A stretch of DNA of 23,127 nt. It comes from Lachnospiraceae bacterium (lineage in GTDB: Bacteria > Bacillota > Clostridia > Lachnospirales > Lachnospiraceae). The notes under the pieces are model-generated. The model had not been told where the DNA came from, ran no database searches, and saw only the letters and a list, made by a program, of their open reading frames with translations. The number at the start of each line of letters is the position of its first letter. Position 1 is the stretch's first letter. Both the position numbers and the translations under genes were made by a program. The DNA lies in NCBI GenBank assembly GCA_017463035.1, contig JAFTPY010000184.1, forward strand, positions 1-23,127, in the 5' to 3' direction. Positions 22,137 through 23,127 of this stretch are shown piece by piece.

Positions 22137-23127
22137 TTACTCTGTCACCTGTTCCGCTTCCTCCTGCTCCGTCTTCCGGATTTTATTCACCAGAACATTC
22201 GCGGTCACGCCCAAACCGATGATGCACCAGAATACCGGTGCCGTAACCACCATGGAGTCGTTGGAAATACCGGAAATCATGTATCCGATGCTTGCAATAA
22301 AGGCTGCCATACCGAATGCTTCCTTCTGGGTTTTCAACTTTCGGAACGCATACAGACGAACACTCCAAACCGCATACCAACCGTAGAAAACAAGCAGACA
22401 AAGCAGCGACAGTACACCGGTCTGCACTCCGACCTGAAGATACCAGCTATGAGGCTTTGTCATAACCTGACCCTCAAAGCCCTGACGCTTCATACACAAA
22501 TAATCCTCCTGCGGGAACTCAAACACAAAGGTGTCCGGACCGGATCCCAGGAAAATATGCTCCTTCAAAAGCGGAATGGAACGACTCCAGATATAGCCTC
22601 GGCTGGAAAACATCGTTTGATGCTTCTCAAAGCCTACCGCATCCGCCATAATCATATCGGACGGTCCTTGGAAAACAGTAATGTATTGATAGCACCGTTT
22701 CGCTTCGCTGTATACAAAATTCCATTCTCCGTCCGCTTCCAATGTCATTGCAGGCTGACTGTTTCTGCGTAATGTAGAGAGTACTACATCCGCCAAAGCC
22801 GGGTGCGTAAACCGGTATTCATTCCGGTTCGCATTTTTCACAACCTCTATCTGCTCCCCGTTCTCACCCAATGCAGAAACATTGATTTTTCCCCGTTCCA
22901 CACTCATCACTATCTGTACCTTAACCTCATTGTACCGGAATCCCACACCCTCTTCCGTGGTGTACAACTCTGTCAAGCCGGTAGTTCGAACCAATGTGCC
23001 GTCCTCCGCAAACTCCTCCGTCACCTCTACCGGATCCTCTGCCCAGATTCCCTGTAAACGCTCTAAAATAATGTTGTCATTATATGCATTTACCAGCAGC
23101 AACAACACAATCGCAAAATTTATCCCC
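22137..23127 (-). CDS. O-antigen ligase/polymerase (Wzy_C)-family membrane protein, C-terminal part
   Basis: The frame is open to the right edge, so the start is missing; 330 codons are visible. A membrane helix at the edge (INFAIVLLLLVNA) leads into a large extracytoplasmic region (about 200 residues), then SRGYIWSRSIPLLKEHIFLG and GPDTFVFEFPQ, and the typical PHSWYLQVGVQTGVLSLLCL before three or four more membrane segments and a Glu-rich tail. R-x-x-x-W near the loop end and the H in PHSWYL are the conserved positions of this family, which transfers lipid-linked glycans or polymerises repeat units outside the membrane. In a Gram-positive this points to capsule, teichoic acid-like or glycoprotein glycan export; the substrate cannot be told. 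Confidence 0.85.
   Translation of the reverse strand, partial: GINFAIVLLLLVNAYNDNIILERLQGIWAEDPVEVTEEFAEDGTLVRTTGLTELYTTEEGVGFRYNEVKVQIVMSVERGKINVSALGENGEQIEVVKNANRNEYRFTHPALADVVLSTLRRNSQPAMTLEADGEWNFVYSEAKRCYQYITVFQGPSDMIMADAVGFEKHQTMFSSRGYIWSRSIPLLKEHIFLGSGPDTFVFEFPQEDYLCMKRQGFEGQVMTKPHSWYLQVGVQTGVLSLLCLLVFYGWYAVWSVRLYAFRKLKTQKEAFGMAAFIASIGYMISGISNDSMVVTAPVFWCIIGLGVTANVLVNKIRKTEQEEAEQVTE

Overview
The window reads as chromosome of an anaerobic, endospore-forming Clostridia, most likely Lachnospiraceae. The evidence is a complete cotJ spore-coat operon, a SpoIID-family protein, an alpha/beta-type small acid-soluble spore protein, the clpC-radA pairing, strong AGGAGG ribosome binding sites, and secreted proteins with Pro-Thr linkers of the PTATPKP kind. 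No tRNA, rRNA, CRISPR array or phage genes were seen. Every gene except one (the zinc-ribbon membrane protein at 2199-3506) is on the minus strand, so the layout is best read from right to left.

Right edge (23127 to 21795): the 3' part of an O-antigen ligase-family membrane protein, a strong terminator, then a structured REP-like repeat (copy B) and the promoter region of the next operon. That operon (21794 to 13614) encodes a giant 1338-aa secreted SH3b/glucosaminidase wall hydrolase, a cohesin/cadherin-like membrane-anchored surface protein broken by an in-frame TAA, a GntR/YtrA-type repressor and the ClpC unfoldase. The regulator sits where many Firmicutes carry ctsR-mcsA-mcsB. A second copy of the structured repeat (copy A) begins 3 nt after the clpC stop.

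Middle (13451 to 3869): a promoter with an extended -10 box starts a tightly packed run. It holds a 134-aa conserved protein of unknown function, radA, an M14 carboxypeptidase lipoprotein, a PQQ-type beta-propeller protein, a family-3 solute-binding protein whose lobes appear circularly permuted, and a divergent HisM-type permease. A candidate sigma-E promoter follows, and then a SpoIID-family protein, a YihY/BrkB-family membrane protein and a SASP. The last three look like a sporulation sub-operon embedded in the larger one.

Left (3868 to 1): a 308-bp palindromic MITE-like element lies 11 bp past the stop of the plus-strand zinc-ribbon gene. Then come the divergent cotJA-cotJB-cotJC operon (CotJA carries six 13-residue cysteine repeats), tandem terminator hairpins, and the first 143 codons of a chemoreceptor-like protein cut by the window edge.

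The items most worth a second look are the permuted binding protein with its permease, the two structured repeats that keep their hairpins while changing sequence, the 308-bp palindrome, the in-frame TAA in the cohesin-type gene, and the replacement of ctsR/mcsAB by a GntR gene ahead of clpC.
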